Notes under the pieces: model-generated
Seen by the model: the letters and a program-made list of their open reading frames with translations, nothing else
What the model was told of the DNA's origin: nothing
Database searches by the model: none
Position numbers and translations under genes: made by a program
From: a virus
Length of the DNA stretch: 31,465 bases
Virus record (IMG/VR): IMGVR_UViG_3300029955_000098
Location: 1-31,465 of that record
Direction: 5' to 3' (one strand)
Shown here: in pieces, positions 24,865 to 31,027 of the stretch
How the letters are laid out: each line of letters starts with the position of its first letter
How positions within the stretch are numbered: the stretch's first letter is position 1

Positions 24865-25152
24865 TCAGGCCCCGCCCTTTTCCTTAAGCGTCTCAATAAC
24901 GGCCTTAGTGCGGTTCTTGAGCACTTGGGCAGTTTCTTTGATCGGGCCAGCTACCTGGTTGTAACGTTCTTTGGCGTAATCAAACTCTTCTTGGGCGCTT
25001 TGAAACTCAGGCGTCTCTTTAAACGCCTCGTTCTCTTGATATTGCACCTGGAGCAAGACGACTTTGGCCTTCAACTCGTCGGTAGTGAGGCTGGCGATCT
25101 CAGCTTGAAACTCAGGCGTAAGGCCAATAGGCTCTTTTTTGGGACGGCTCAT
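24865..25152 (-). CDS. Small helical coiled-coil protein
   Basis: This 95-residue protein starts at ATG 25152, overlapping the stop of the 56-residue gene as ATGA. The sequence MSRPKKEPIGLTPEFQAEIA then SLTTDELKAKVVLLQVQYQE and FDYAKERYNQVAGPIKETAQ is almost entirely helical, with heptad-like spacing. It may form a coiled coil with its small upstream neighbour, which is also helical and Lys-rich. No family is recognised. A 58-base gap with a GGCC inverted repeat separates it from the next gene. Confidence 0.7.
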   Translation of the reverse strand: MSRPKKEPIGLTPEFQAEIASLTTDELKAKVVLLQVQYQENEAFKETPEFQSAQEEFDYAKERYNQVAGPIKETAQVLKNRTKAVIETLKEKGGA

Positions 25153-25319
25153 TTGCTCAACTCCTCGATTTTATTCAATGTTTTCTTCAAGTCAATCTCA
25201 AGCATTTGTTTAAAGGCCGCTGCCTGCCATTCCCGTTTCTTGGGCACAGCTTGTTTCAGGCGGGCCTGGAGGCCTTCGGCATAAATTTTAAGACTCTTAA
25301 CCTTGGTTTCGTTACTCAT
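25149..25319 (-). CDS. 56-residue helical protein
   Basis: The gene runs from ATG 25319 to TGA 25149 and encodes MSNETKVKSLKIYAEGLQAR, then LKQAVPKKREWQAAAFKQML and a Lys/Glu-rich end. The start overlaps the upstream stop as TGATG and the stop overlaps the downstream ATG as ATGA, so it is coupled on both sides. The sequence is helical, basic and probably a coiled-coil partner of the next product. No family is recognised. Confidence 0.65.
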   Translation of the reverse strand: MSNETKVKSLKIYAEGLQARLKQAVPKKREWQAAAFKQMLEIDLKKTLNKIEELSK

Positions 25320-25543
25320 CATTTAGCTCCTTTATTAGGATTCCTGCCACCGAGTCCGTTCAAAGCTAGGTCCAATTGGTCTTGGCGCGCCGCAACCCGG
25401 TCCAGCTCATTATCGGTCAACTCGTCACCATTGTCTTCGTAATAGCCGGTCTGAGGCGATATCCAACCATCGCCAACCTCACACTCAACTACCACCCAAT
25501 GTCCGTTAAAAAAGAATTCTAATGAGGTCTTGCGAGATGTCAT
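25319..25543 (-). CDS. Small hypothetical protein
   Basis: This 74-residue protein starts at ATG 25543, overlapping the upstream stop. A beta-hairpin-like N-terminus (SLEFFFNGHWVVVECEVGDG) leads to an acidic segment (YYEDNGDELTDNELDRVAAR) and a Gly/Asn-rich end. The pattern W.SPQTGYYEDNGDEL occurs in small phage proteins of unknown function. No role can be assigned. Confidence 0.65.
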   Translation of the reverse strand: MTSRKTSLEFFFNGHWVVVECEVGDGWISPQTGYYEDNGDELTDNELDRVAARQDQLDLALNGLGGRNPNKGAK

Positions 25544-25806
25544 AACATTGCCTCCTTGTTGTCTTCTTTGTTAGGCTTCCTAAGCGCGTCCAAATCAGCC
25601 TGGTATTCGTGAGGGCCAAATACCTGATTTATGATAATTGTTTTGTATTCATTGGCGATATCATCGTACTCCCCGTTGGCAATCTGAGTCACAATAGCTT
25701 TTGGAATCTCTAAGTACAAAGCAACTTCTTTAAGAGAGGTAAAGACGCCTTCAAACTCGTACTGTCCATTACCGTTGTCCAGGAACACTTCGTAAGTCTT
25801 CTCCAC
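25540..25806 (-). CDS. Small hypothetical protein, GTG start
   Basis: The 88-residue protein starts at GTG 25806 with GGAGGG five bases upstream and no nearby ATG. The segment MEKTYEVFLDNGNGQYEFEG then VFTSLKEVALYLEIPKAIVT resembles a small domain with a helix-turn-helix-like or homing-endonuclease accessory character (FTSLKEVALYLEIPKAIVTQIANGEYDD). This is suggestive of DNA binding but not conclusive. The stop overlaps the next start. Confidence 0.6.
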   Translation of the reverse strand: MEKTYEVFLDNGNGQYEFEGVFTSLKEVALYLEIPKAIVTQIANGEYDDIANEYKTIIINQVFGPHEYQADLDALRKPNKEDNKEAML

Positions 25807-25814
25807 AAGCCCTC

Positions 25815-26030
25815 CTACTGTAGTTTACCTTTTTCGTTAGTTTGCACTTGGTCTATAAGGTCAAGTATATGCCTAAAACGCTCAGCTGCAGCAACAAATT
25901 TCGATAATTTTACTATAGTCTCGTTGCTATACGTTCGTTTACCCGACCTGATATCTCCCTGCAAGCTTTCGGCCAAGTCTGAGGCAGTTCCGACATACTC
26001 AATAAGGTGGCGACGATCATTTTCCGCCAT
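25815..26030 (-). CDS. Small helical protein
   Basis: The 71-residue protein starts at ATG 26030 after AGGAAGGA; an in-frame start at 26072 lies too close to the promoter and lacks a better ribosome site. MAENDRRHLIEYVGTASDLA, ESLQGDIRSGKRTYSNETIV and FVAAAERFRHILDLIDQVQT indicate an all-helical protein. It is the first gene after the promoter at 26110-26082. No family is recognised. Confidence 0.65.
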   Translation of the reverse strand: MAENDRRHLIEYVGTASDLAESLQGDIRSGKRTYSNETIVKLSKFVAAAERFRHILDLIDQVQTNEKGKLQ

Positions 26031-26081
26031 TGGTATCCTTCCTTTCTTCGGAGGCTTTAGGGCTAAATCCACTTAGGGGAC

Positions 26082-26110
26082 AGAATATCGGACCTGGGGA
26101 CGAGGGTCAA
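26082..26110 (-). promoter_or_regulatory. Sigma70-type promoter inside the small-gene block
   Basis: On the minus strand TTGACC (26110-26105) is followed by 17 bases and TATTCT (26087-26082), matching five and four of six consensus positions. It overlaps the last codons of the PQ-loop gene and lies about 50 bases before the start at 26030. The geometry is the same as the promoters at 27033-27005 and 23468-23440. Transcription would begin near 26075. Confidence 0.55.
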
Positions 26111-26355
26111 GAACCTTTTAACTTGAATCTCATAATAGTACCGACTATTAGGATGTTCGCAAGGTAGTTGACCATGAGCGGAAAGTCTAAAGACGGGAGG
26201 ACGTACGCGAGGGTTAGCACCTCCCCACCGAGCCAAAGGGACAGGAATAGGAAGGAGATATCATCAGCCTTGCGTGTACGGACTGTCTTAATGGCCTGGG
26301 GTAGACCGCTTAAGGCCAAGCACACTGCACCCAGCCACCCTAATACGGCATGCAT
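26107..26355 (-). CDS. PQ-loop (SemiSWEET-like) membrane protein
   Basis: This 82-residue protein starts at ATG 26355 after GAGGAGG. It has three hydrophobic helices: residues about 4-22, 33-54 and 58-76. The first ends in LSGLPQAIKTVRTRKADDIS, the PQ-loop signature of SemiSWEET and related small transporters, in which the Pro-Gln pair sits at the end of helix 1. The third helix begins VNYLANILIVG, where an Asn is usual. Family members dimerise and move sugars or other small solutes across membranes. A membrane transporter is unexpected inside a phage structural region. Function is inferred from family resemblance; sequencing of a host-derived cargo gene is the simplest explanation. Confidence 0.75.
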   Translation of the reverse strand: MHAVLGWLGAVCLALSGLPQAIKTVRTRKADDISFLFLSLWLGGEVLTLAYVLPSLDFPLMVNYLANILIVGTIMRFKLKGS

Positions 26356-26366
26356 AAGACCTCCTC

Positions 26367-26981
26367 TTACTTAGATTCTGCCATCAACCGAAAGCTAAGT
26401 CCAAGCTTTTTGCTCTGTTTTCCCGATTTGAGAAGGCCAGATATAGTCACCCGGCTGACGCCCAGCATCTCGGCCGCAGCGTTAACGGACTCGTACACAG
26501 TGCCCGTTTCAACGGCTATAACGGCTTTGTACTTCCAGGGCTGGGCAACTCCGGTCATGGTCTCGCTGATGCGCTGGCGTCGCTCCTCTGAGACGGGGCG
26601 GCCTTTAGGGGCACCGTTCATCCGGTTTTTGATAGGGCGGCCTTTGAGGGAGGCCGCTATTTTCTCGCGCGTTTCGGCATGGCACATCTTGTTTTTACCG
26701 CCAAGCTCAAGGTTGTACCCGTTTGGGGCGACCGTATTAAGGGCCTTAATATAGGTCTCTTCTTTGATATTCAGTTCGTCCAACGTAGTTGCTGAGTCAA
26801 TCTGCTCAACGTGGAAGTTTTCAATGCCATGCTTGCGCATCGCACTATATAATGCCGTCTGTCGTGACCCATCTTGTCTAGCGTAGCGCTTATGGTCTGC
26901 CCATCGGTCTCCTAGCTTGCCCGTAGTTTGACCGATGTAAAGCTTACCGTTGACCGTATTAGAGATTTTGTAGATGACCAT
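26367..26981 (-). CDS. GIY-YIG homing endonuclease with NUMOD repeats
   Basis: This 204-residue protein has the GIY-YIG nuclease domain at residues 1-95: VIYKISNTVNGKLYIGQT, the conserved Arg in DRWADHKRYAR, and the catalytic Glu in NIKEETYIKALN followed by NGYNLELGG. The C-terminal half holds NUMOD3-type segments (HAETREKIAASLKGRP and SEERRQRISETMTG) and a NUMOD1/HTH-like segment (YESVNAAAEMLGVSRVTISG). It is the Seg-type arrangement of T4-like free-standing endonucleases. ATG 26981 follows AGAGAGGG. It stands between the coat gene terminator/promoter and the PQ-loop gene and does not lie in an intron. It probably targets a related phage sequence. Confidence 0.92.
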   Translation of the reverse strand: MVIYKISNTVNGKLYIGQTTGKLGDRWADHKRYARQDGSRQTALYSAMRKHGIENFHVEQIDSATTLDELNIKEETYIKALNTVAPNGYNLELGGKNKMCHAETREKIAASLKGRPIKNRMNGAPKGRPVSEERRQRISETMTGVAQPWKYKAVIAVETGTVYESVNAAAEMLGVSRVTISGLLKSGKQSKKLGLSFRLMAESK

Positions 26982-27004
26982 AAAGCCCTCTCTTTCTTAC
27001 TCTA

Positions 27005-27033
27005 ATACTAAATCATTCCATTCTTTATGTCAA
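27005..27033 (-). promoter_or_regulatory. Sigma70-type promoter after the coat gene terminator
   Basis: On the minus strand TTGACA (27033-27028), a perfect -35, is followed by 17 bases and TAGTAT (27010-27005), which has four of six -10 matches including the key first, second, fifth and sixth bases. It begins 12 bases after the terminator U-run and lies just upstream of the GIY-YIG gene. Transcription would begin near 26998. Confidence 0.7.
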
Positions 27034-27045
27034 GCAAAAGGGAAT

Positions 27046-27076
27046 AAAAAAACCCGGAGGTTTTAAGTCCGGGTTT
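27046..27076 (-). terminator. Intrinsic terminator after the coat gene
   Basis: AAACCCGGA at 27076-27068 pairs with TCCGGGTTT at 27058-27050 as a perfect 9-bp stem with a 9-base loop, followed on the minus strand by a T-run to 27046. It lies 30 bases after the coat stop codon at 27107. This is a classic rho-independent terminator and would isolate the heavily expressed head genes from the next block. Confidence 0.9.
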
Positions 27077-27106
27077 AAGACGTCTAAAGTTTAGACATCA
27101 AAGTGC

Positions 27107-28222
27107 CTAAGCACTCAAACTTACGACACAATTCCACCCAGGGGCCGAACAAATGAGGTTGCCGTAGTAAGCAATCCGAATCTCCAACGCGTCAGCAGTA
27201 CCGACACGCAGGCCCTCCAATCCCTCCATGCCATAAGTGAGAATATGAGGCACTTTGCCCAAGCTTCTCAGTTTCCAGGTGTTCATCGTCAACAGGTAGG
27301 CCGTTTGCGGGGGGCAGCTACGGTCGGCAAGCACGGTCACGCGGCCATAAGCCGATTGGAACGTGATACCTTCGAAAGCCACTTCCACTTCGTCATGGTT
27401 GACTTGAACGTATACCACTTTAGCGCCAAGGGCGTTAACGAGTGCAGCGTACGAAGCGAAGTCCATGATGCAAAGGTCGGGTTTGCCACCTTCACGGTTC
27501 AAGAACGCCAGGGCGTTCGTCATGCCTTCTTCGATCGTGTAGGCTTGCGCGTTGAAACGGCAGCCAGCAAGACGAGTCGGGTCAGTCGAACGGTTAACTC
27601 CCCAGAAGCTGTCCGTCGGAGGAGGCGTAGCGGTCGGGATCCACGCACCGAGGCCAGCAAGACACTCGCTCGAGCCGGTGTTGACAGTACCAGCGACGAT
27701 ATCGCCAGAGATGCCAAGGCCGTTTCCAGCAGTCGTCCACGAAGCATCAATAGCCGACGCTTGGATCGTGATGACGCCGGTAGCGCGGTTGACAGACGTA
27801 ACGAGGCCCGTCGTTGCCGAAAGAGCCGAAATGACGCCAGCCGCATACGAGTAGTTTACCAAAAGCATGTTGACTTCGAATTGCACGACTTGTTGGATAT
27901 TCGCCAACGTGATCGTGTAAACCGAGCCAGCAGCCGTAGCCGAACCGATGAAACCGCGCGTGCCAGAACCATCCGAGAACAGTTCGAACGCGATGTTGTT
28001 CGTCAAGTTACGGAAACCACCGTCCATTTGGAGTTTTGCAGCGTCCACAAACGCGCCCGCGTTCGTTTTCGTCTGTTCCATAAGGAGGTTGGTGATCGTA
28101 ACGAGTTGGTAGTCTTCGATCACATAGACGAAGAAGCTAGCCAATTGGCTCGCAGTTTGTTGGTTCTGAGCGTTCGCGAAACTATGCGAACGGCCCTGTG
28201 GCGTTCCAAACTCGATCGGTAC
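27107..28222 (-). CDS. Major capsid protein, exon 3
   Basis: Exon 3 encodes the last 371 residues of the coat protein. It starts VPIEFGTPQGRSHSFANAQN, which is preceded by intron, and includes TKTNAGAFVDAAKLQMDGGF, DSFWGVNRSTDPTRLAGCRF, EEGMTNALAFLNREGGKPDL and MNTWKLRSLGKVPHILTYGM. These are typical of HK97-like major capsid proteins of podoviruses and siphoviruses. The frame could be read from TTG 28225, but this has no Shine-Dalgarno site and would lack the N-terminal 46 residues that every relative carries. Joining exon 1 (29877-29801) and exon 2 (29052-28992) to 28222 gives one 417-residue protein. The stop is followed by a strong terminator. The identity of the protein is firm; the precise junction is inferred. 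Confidence 0.93.
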   Translation of the reverse strand, partial: VPIEFGTPQGRSHSFANAQNQQTASQLASFFVYVIEDYQLVTITNLLMEQTKTNAGAFVDAAKLQMDGGFRNLTNNIAFELFSDGSGTRGFIGSATAAGSVYTITLANIQQVVQFEVNMLLVNYSYAAGVISALSATTGLVTSVNRATGVITIQASAIDASWTTAGNGLGISGDIVAGTVNTGSSECLAGLGAWIPTATPPPTDSFWGVNRSTDPTRLAGCRFNAQAYTIEEGMTNALAFLNREGGKPDLCIMDFASYAALVNALGAKVVYVQVNHDEVEVAFEGITFQSAYGRVTVLADRSCPPQTAYLLTMNTWKLRSLGKVPHILTYGMEGLEGLRVGTADALEIRIAYYGNLICSAPGWNCVVSLSA

Positions 28223-28991
28223 CAAATGGGCTTATTAGCCCTGTTATCGGCCGGCTTTTTATCCGACCTTCTGATACTTATTAGTGTACTTTATTAGGTT
28301 TAGCATTGTTTGAACATTTTCTTCAAGCAAGCCAAAAGCCCGGTTACACTTAATGCAGAGAACGCCTCTAGGGTTTTTAGTACCGTGGTCGTGATCCAAA
28401 GCCATAGCAACTTCTTTTCCACGCCACAAAACCTTTCGATTTTGTCCACAACCTGCGCAAACACCGCCTTGTTCTTTTAACTTGGCGTCGAAATAGGCGG
28501 AGCCTACTCCATATGCTTGCTTCAGCTTTGTATCCCTTATTTTTTCGGGATTCCGGTTACGGTAGCTAGTTACCCTAGCTTTTACGACTTCTTTATTTTC
28601 GTCGTAATATTGTTTGCGTTTCTTTTTGACACACTCTTTACATCTGCTTTCTTTGGCAGATGTATAAAATTTGTCTAAAGATTCAAACTTTCCGCAACCC
28701 GTGCATTTTTTCGTATCAGTTCGGCGTACATCATCAAGAATTTTCATCTTGTTCTCCACTCTTGGCACTATTTTATTCTAGCATTTTTAGGGGCTAGTTT
28801 CAAGTACTACGCTCTACGGTGGCTCAAAATCGTTACTGTTTGAGCTTACCTCGGGATTGGCATTTCAGCTTCCCCCGATACTGGAGAATTTTACATTCCC
28901 ATACCTCTAGGAATGTATTTTCCCGCGAATCCGTCCAAATATCAACTAGTTAGTTGTTTTGAGCGGGAAAATAAAGCCCCGACGGTTAGGA
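28223..28991 (-). ncRNA. Group I intron 2 of the coat gene
   Basis: This 769-nt insert separates coat exons 2 and 3. P1 is clear: exon AAAGCCCU pairs over 8 bp with GGGGCUUU at intron positions 12-19, placing a U-G wobble at the 5' splice site. P2 is a perfect 10-bp stem (AUUUUCCCGC / GCGGGAAAAU). P5 (CGGG/CCCG), P6 (GCUCAAA/UUUGAGC), P7 (GUACU/AGUGC) and P8 (CUAGC/GCUAG) follow in the right order. A GGGCU-AAUA-AGCCC hairpin lies just before the 3' end, which is a G followed by exon GTACCG. The core GUAUCGGGGGAAGCUGA...AAUGCCAAU matches intron 1. The endonuclease gene lies between core and 3' splice site. Helices were paired by eye. Confidence 0.85.
28259..28747 (-). CDS. Endonuclease VII-like homing endonuclease in intron 2
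   Basis: The 162-residue protein starts at ATG 28747 after GGAGAA; a GTG at 28768 is in frame but lies in the intron P7 strand. Residues about 10-45 hold a Zn-finger-like module with two CxxC pairs (CTGCGKFESLDKFY and SRCKECVKKKRKQY) followed by a basic arm. The C-terminal half is endonuclease VII-like: VCAGCGQN, MALDHDHGTKNPRGVLCIKC then NRAFGLLEENVQ, with the zinc Cys pairs, the catalytic Asp-His and the Asn after the second CxxC as in T4 gp49. Its place inside a group I intron indicates a homing role: cutting intronless coat genes at the exon junction. The stop is 36 bases before the 3' splice site. Confidence 0.92.
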   Translation of the reverse strand: MKILDDVRRTDTKKCTGCGKFESLDKFYTSAKESRCKECVKKKRKQYYDENKEVVKARVTSYRNRNPEKIRDTKLKQAYGVGSAYFDAKLKEQGGVCAGCGQNRKVLWRGKEVAMALDHDHGTKNPRGVLCIKCNRAFGLLEENVQTMLNLIKYTNKYQKVG

Positions 28992-29052
28992 AGGGCTTTC
29001 GTTCTTGGGCAAAAGGGCCAAGAACGGGTTTTCTTTATAGACAAGGTCTTTC
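28992..29052 (-). CDS. Major capsid protein, exon 2 (61 nt)
   Basis: Exon 2 supplies one base that completes AT|G, then KDLVYKENPFLALLPKNESP, ending in a full codon. Coat relatives have the same KDLVY-NPFLAL-PK stretch, so this element is diagnostic. Without it no ORF shows it, because it runs into TAA six bases into intron 2. The upstream end follows the intron 1 terminal G and the downstream end is the U paired with G in intron 2 P1. Residues 27-46 of the joined protein come from it. Confidence 0.88.
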
Positions 29053-29800
29053 CAGATATGTTATCGCGCCCGGCTCTTTATCCAGCGCTTCTAGCATTTG
29101 TTAAATTTGCGACGATTTTCTGCTCTGGGCAATATCTGCAAATTCCAAGGAACATGCAGGCCACAAACATTATCTCCGCAAAGTGGAACTATGTGATCAA
29201 CTTCGTGAGGTCCTAAACTTTTTGAAAGCTCAGAAGCCTTTAAGAAGATATCTTGCATCTGCCTATAGTGTTCAAAAGTAAGCCATTTAGGAGTTGCGTT
29301 TAGCTTTTGGGCTTGGTATTTATGAGTTCTGGCTAATACTTTAGCCAAATTCTCTTTAACATACCTTCTTTGCCCGGCCCTAATCTGGTCCCGATTTTTT
29401 TCTCGGTAACGAGCTTGGGTCGCTTTACGCTGCTCTGAAGACTTTTGTCCTCTAGGAGCATCCTGATTCGGATAAAGATAGAGCCTTGCTCTTTTCTTTG
29501 CGCATTCCTTGCACTCCGAACTTTTGCCAGATTTGTAATAATCTGTTTCTGGCTTGCTTATTTTGCACATCGTGCAGAGCTTCATAATATCCTTTATGCT
29601 AGCTCAGACTATCTTATCACCCTCTTGGGGTGCCGTCCACTCGTGGTATCATTTTAGTCCGTATCTACGGGATCAGATACTAGTCGTTACAAGGGCTTAA
29701 AATCTTTAGCTTTAAGCTTCTCTCGGTATTGGCATCTCAGCTTTCACCGATATTGGACAGTTTTCATCCACCAGTTGCCTGATGGCGACACAATTAATTT
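29053..29800 (-). ncRNA. Group I intron 1 of the coat gene
   Basis: This 748-nt insert separates coat exons 1 and 2. P1 pairs exon ACAU plus the first two intron A residues with UUGUGU, giving a 6-bp helix with a U-G pair at the 5' splice site and a 5-base loop. The core has CCAAUAUCGGUGAAAGCUGA and GCCAAUACCGAG (P4-P5 region). Two GACUA copies (29685-29681, 29659-29655) can pair with UAGUC in the typical AAGAUAGUC element at 29615-29607 (P7). P8 is CACCC/GGGUG, and GUAUCT/AGAUAC is a P7.1-like hairpin. It ends ATATCTG, with exon GAAAGAC next. The HNH gene lies between core and 3' splice site. Subgroup not assigned; helices paired by eye. Confidence 0.88.
29091..29585 (-). CDS. HNH homing endonuclease in intron 1
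   Basis: This 164-residue protein starts at ATG 29585 after AAAGGA. The N-terminus is a two-CxxC module (KLCTMCKISKPETDYYKSGK, SECKECAKKRARLY) followed by a long basic arm. The C-terminus is a standard HNH: HEVDHIVPLCGDNVCGLHVP then WNLQILPRAENRRK, with the catalytic His, the metal-binding Asn and His. It lies wholly within group I intron 1, starting 22 bases after the core P7 element and ending 38 bases before the 3' splice site. It is expected to cut intronless alleles of the coat gene near the exon 1-2 junction. The N-terminal module resembles the intron 2 enzyme, although the nuclease domains differ. Confidence 0.93.
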   Translation of the reverse strand: MKLCTMCKISKPETDYYKSGKSSECKECAKKRARLYLYPNQDAPRGQKSSEQRKATQARYREKNRDQIRAGQRRYVKENLAKVLARTHKYQAQKLNATPKWLTFEHYRQMQDIFLKASELSKSLGPHEVDHIVPLCGDNVCGLHVPWNLQILPRAENRRKFNKC

Positions 29801-29877
29801 ATGTATTCCTTGTCGTCCGTGTACAATTCTTTAAGTGCCGCAATCTGGTTGGCACTAGTAGCGTAAATAGCAGCCAT
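29801..29877 (-). CDS. Major capsid protein, exon 1
   Basis: ATG 29877 has AGGAG six bases upstream, in the gap after the scaffold gene. It encodes MAAIYATSANQIAALKELYT then DDKEY and two bases (AT) of the next codon, after which the frame meets TAA in the intron. The sequence is the expected N-arm of HK97-like coat proteins. Exon 1 ends at the U that pairs with G in intron P1. The exon is only 77 nt, so automated gene calls would miss it. Confidence 0.9.
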
Positions 29878-29936
29878 TGGCTACTCCTATTAGTTAAGTT
29901 ATAGATATTGCTTAGTAACGGGTTTTATCGATGTCG

Positions 29937-30995
29937 TTACTTTAGCTCCCCACGAAATGCTAGAATGGCACGTTCCTTCGCGCTGAGCGGCCGAGAAGTA
30001 CTTGCGGCATTAGATAGGGTCTTCATCGTTTGTGGCTGCCGTTGAGCAGAGGCGGCTTGTTGCTGAGCCGGTGCTTTAGTGCTTGTCTGCGCAGACGATG
30101 CACTAAGGCGTTTCTTAATCTTGTCAATCTTTGTAAGCTTAATCGCCTCTTCCAAGAGGTAGTCCTCTACCATCTTGGCGGCTTCTTCGACACCAAGGAG
30201 TGTCCCGTCTTTACGGTATGTCTCTTCGATGAGTTCGACGACGTCGTTGACTGAGTTGGTGGCTTTCACCGTCTCAAACTCAGGGTCCGTATAGACGAGT
30301 TTCTTAGCATCTTCCCGTATTTGCTTCACTGCGGCATCGTATTGAGCCTGTTGTTGGGCTTGCTGGCTTTTCTGGCCGTTCTCGTTAGCTTCTTCGAGTT
30401 GGCGAATCTTAGCCTCAAGGCGGTTGATCGTAGCGTCAACACGTGGGTCCGAGGGCTGTTGGTTGAGGATTGCTTGGGTGATTTCGTCGTATGACAGGCC
30501 AGCTTCAGCGAGTGCTTGCAGAGGGGAGGTCTTGAGTATATCCTTTTGGATATACTTAGATAGATCAGTAGAGGGAGCCATAGCCTTAGAGGCTAATTCG
30601 GCCTCTTTAGCTTTAAGGGCGTCTTCGCGCGCCTTAAATGCTTGCTCTTGTTGACGAGCTTTTTGCCGGAGTGCGCGCTCGCGACGGGCGAGCTGCTCAT
30701 ATACCGGATCAACGGGCTTCTCTTCTGTGGCTTCAATGGTATCCGGTTGTCCCAAATCCTCTTGGATTGGTTCCGGTGCTTGCGCACGTGGTGCAATGGC
30801 GCTCATCTCTTCTGGGGAGATATTGGTGGCATCTCGCACCGGTAGCTCTTGCGCTTGGCCTTGCTTCGGTGCCGTCGGTGCGGGGGCTTCTGAGGCTTTG
30901 TGGAAGGCTGCTATAGCCGCTGCGCGCTTTTCTGTGCCTGAGTTAAGAGAGATCGTAGGCGTGCCCGTAGGCGCAACCTTGGGTTGGATGTTCAT
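29937..30995 (-). CDS. Scaffolding protein
   Basis: This 352-residue protein starts at ATG 30995 after AAAGGA, between the portal and coat genes, the standard scaffold position. Residues 1-95 are disordered (Pro/Ala/Gln/Glu-rich). Residues about 98-137 (QLARRERALRQKARQQEQAF) and 186-232 (INRLEAKIRQLEEANENG) are predicted coiled coils. The C-terminal segment after about residue 235 is acidic then basic, ending SAKERAILAFRGELK; a basic C-terminus is how scaffolds such as that of P22 bind coat protein. No protease motif is present. The protein would guide procapsid assembly and leave or be cleaved before DNA packaging. Confidence 0.85.
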   Translation of the reverse strand: MNIQPKVAPTGTPTISLNSGTEKRAAAIAAFHKASEAPAPTAPKQGQAQELPVRDATNISPEEMSAIAPRAQAPEPIQEDLGQPDTIEATEEKPVDPVYEQLARRERALRQKARQQEQAFKAREDALKAKEAELASKAMAPSTDLSKYIQKDILKTSPLQALAEAGLSYDEITQAILNQQPSDPRVDATINRLEAKIRQLEEANENGQKSQQAQQQAQYDAAVKQIREDAKKLVYTDPEFETVKATNSVNDVVELIEETYRKDGTLLGVEEAAKMVEDYLLEEAIKLTKIDKIKKRLSASSAQTSTKAPAQQQAASAQRQPQTMKTLSNAASTSRPLSAKERAILAFRGELK

Positions 30996-31027
30996 TTTCG
31001 TTCCTTTGTATGTTAGCTAGCTTGCAT

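Noticed and set aside
28223-28225. TTG start for the coat gene as a shorter protein
   Set aside because: There is no ribosome site, the missing N-terminal residues are present as exons 1 and 2, and TTG is the end of the intron in the splice model.
27245-28297. A 350-codon open frame on the plus strand across the coat gene
   Set aside because: It is antisense to coat exon 3, has Arg-rich protein composition unlike any family, and lacks a ribosome site.
28259-29585. Two free-standing endonuclease genes simply lying between scaffold and coat
   Set aside because: Coat N-terminal codons exist upstream, between and downstream of them, and group I core elements with P1 pairing surround each, so they are intronic.
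28223-29800. IscB/HEARO-type omega RNA beside an HNH gene
   Set aside because: The HNH proteins are small, with no RuvC-like or IscB-length domains, and the RNA shows group I P1-P8 order instead.
29878-29936. Promoter directly before the coat gene
   Set aside because: TATAAC and TATCTA look like -10 elements, but no acceptable -35 lies at 16-18 bases, so no promoter is called.
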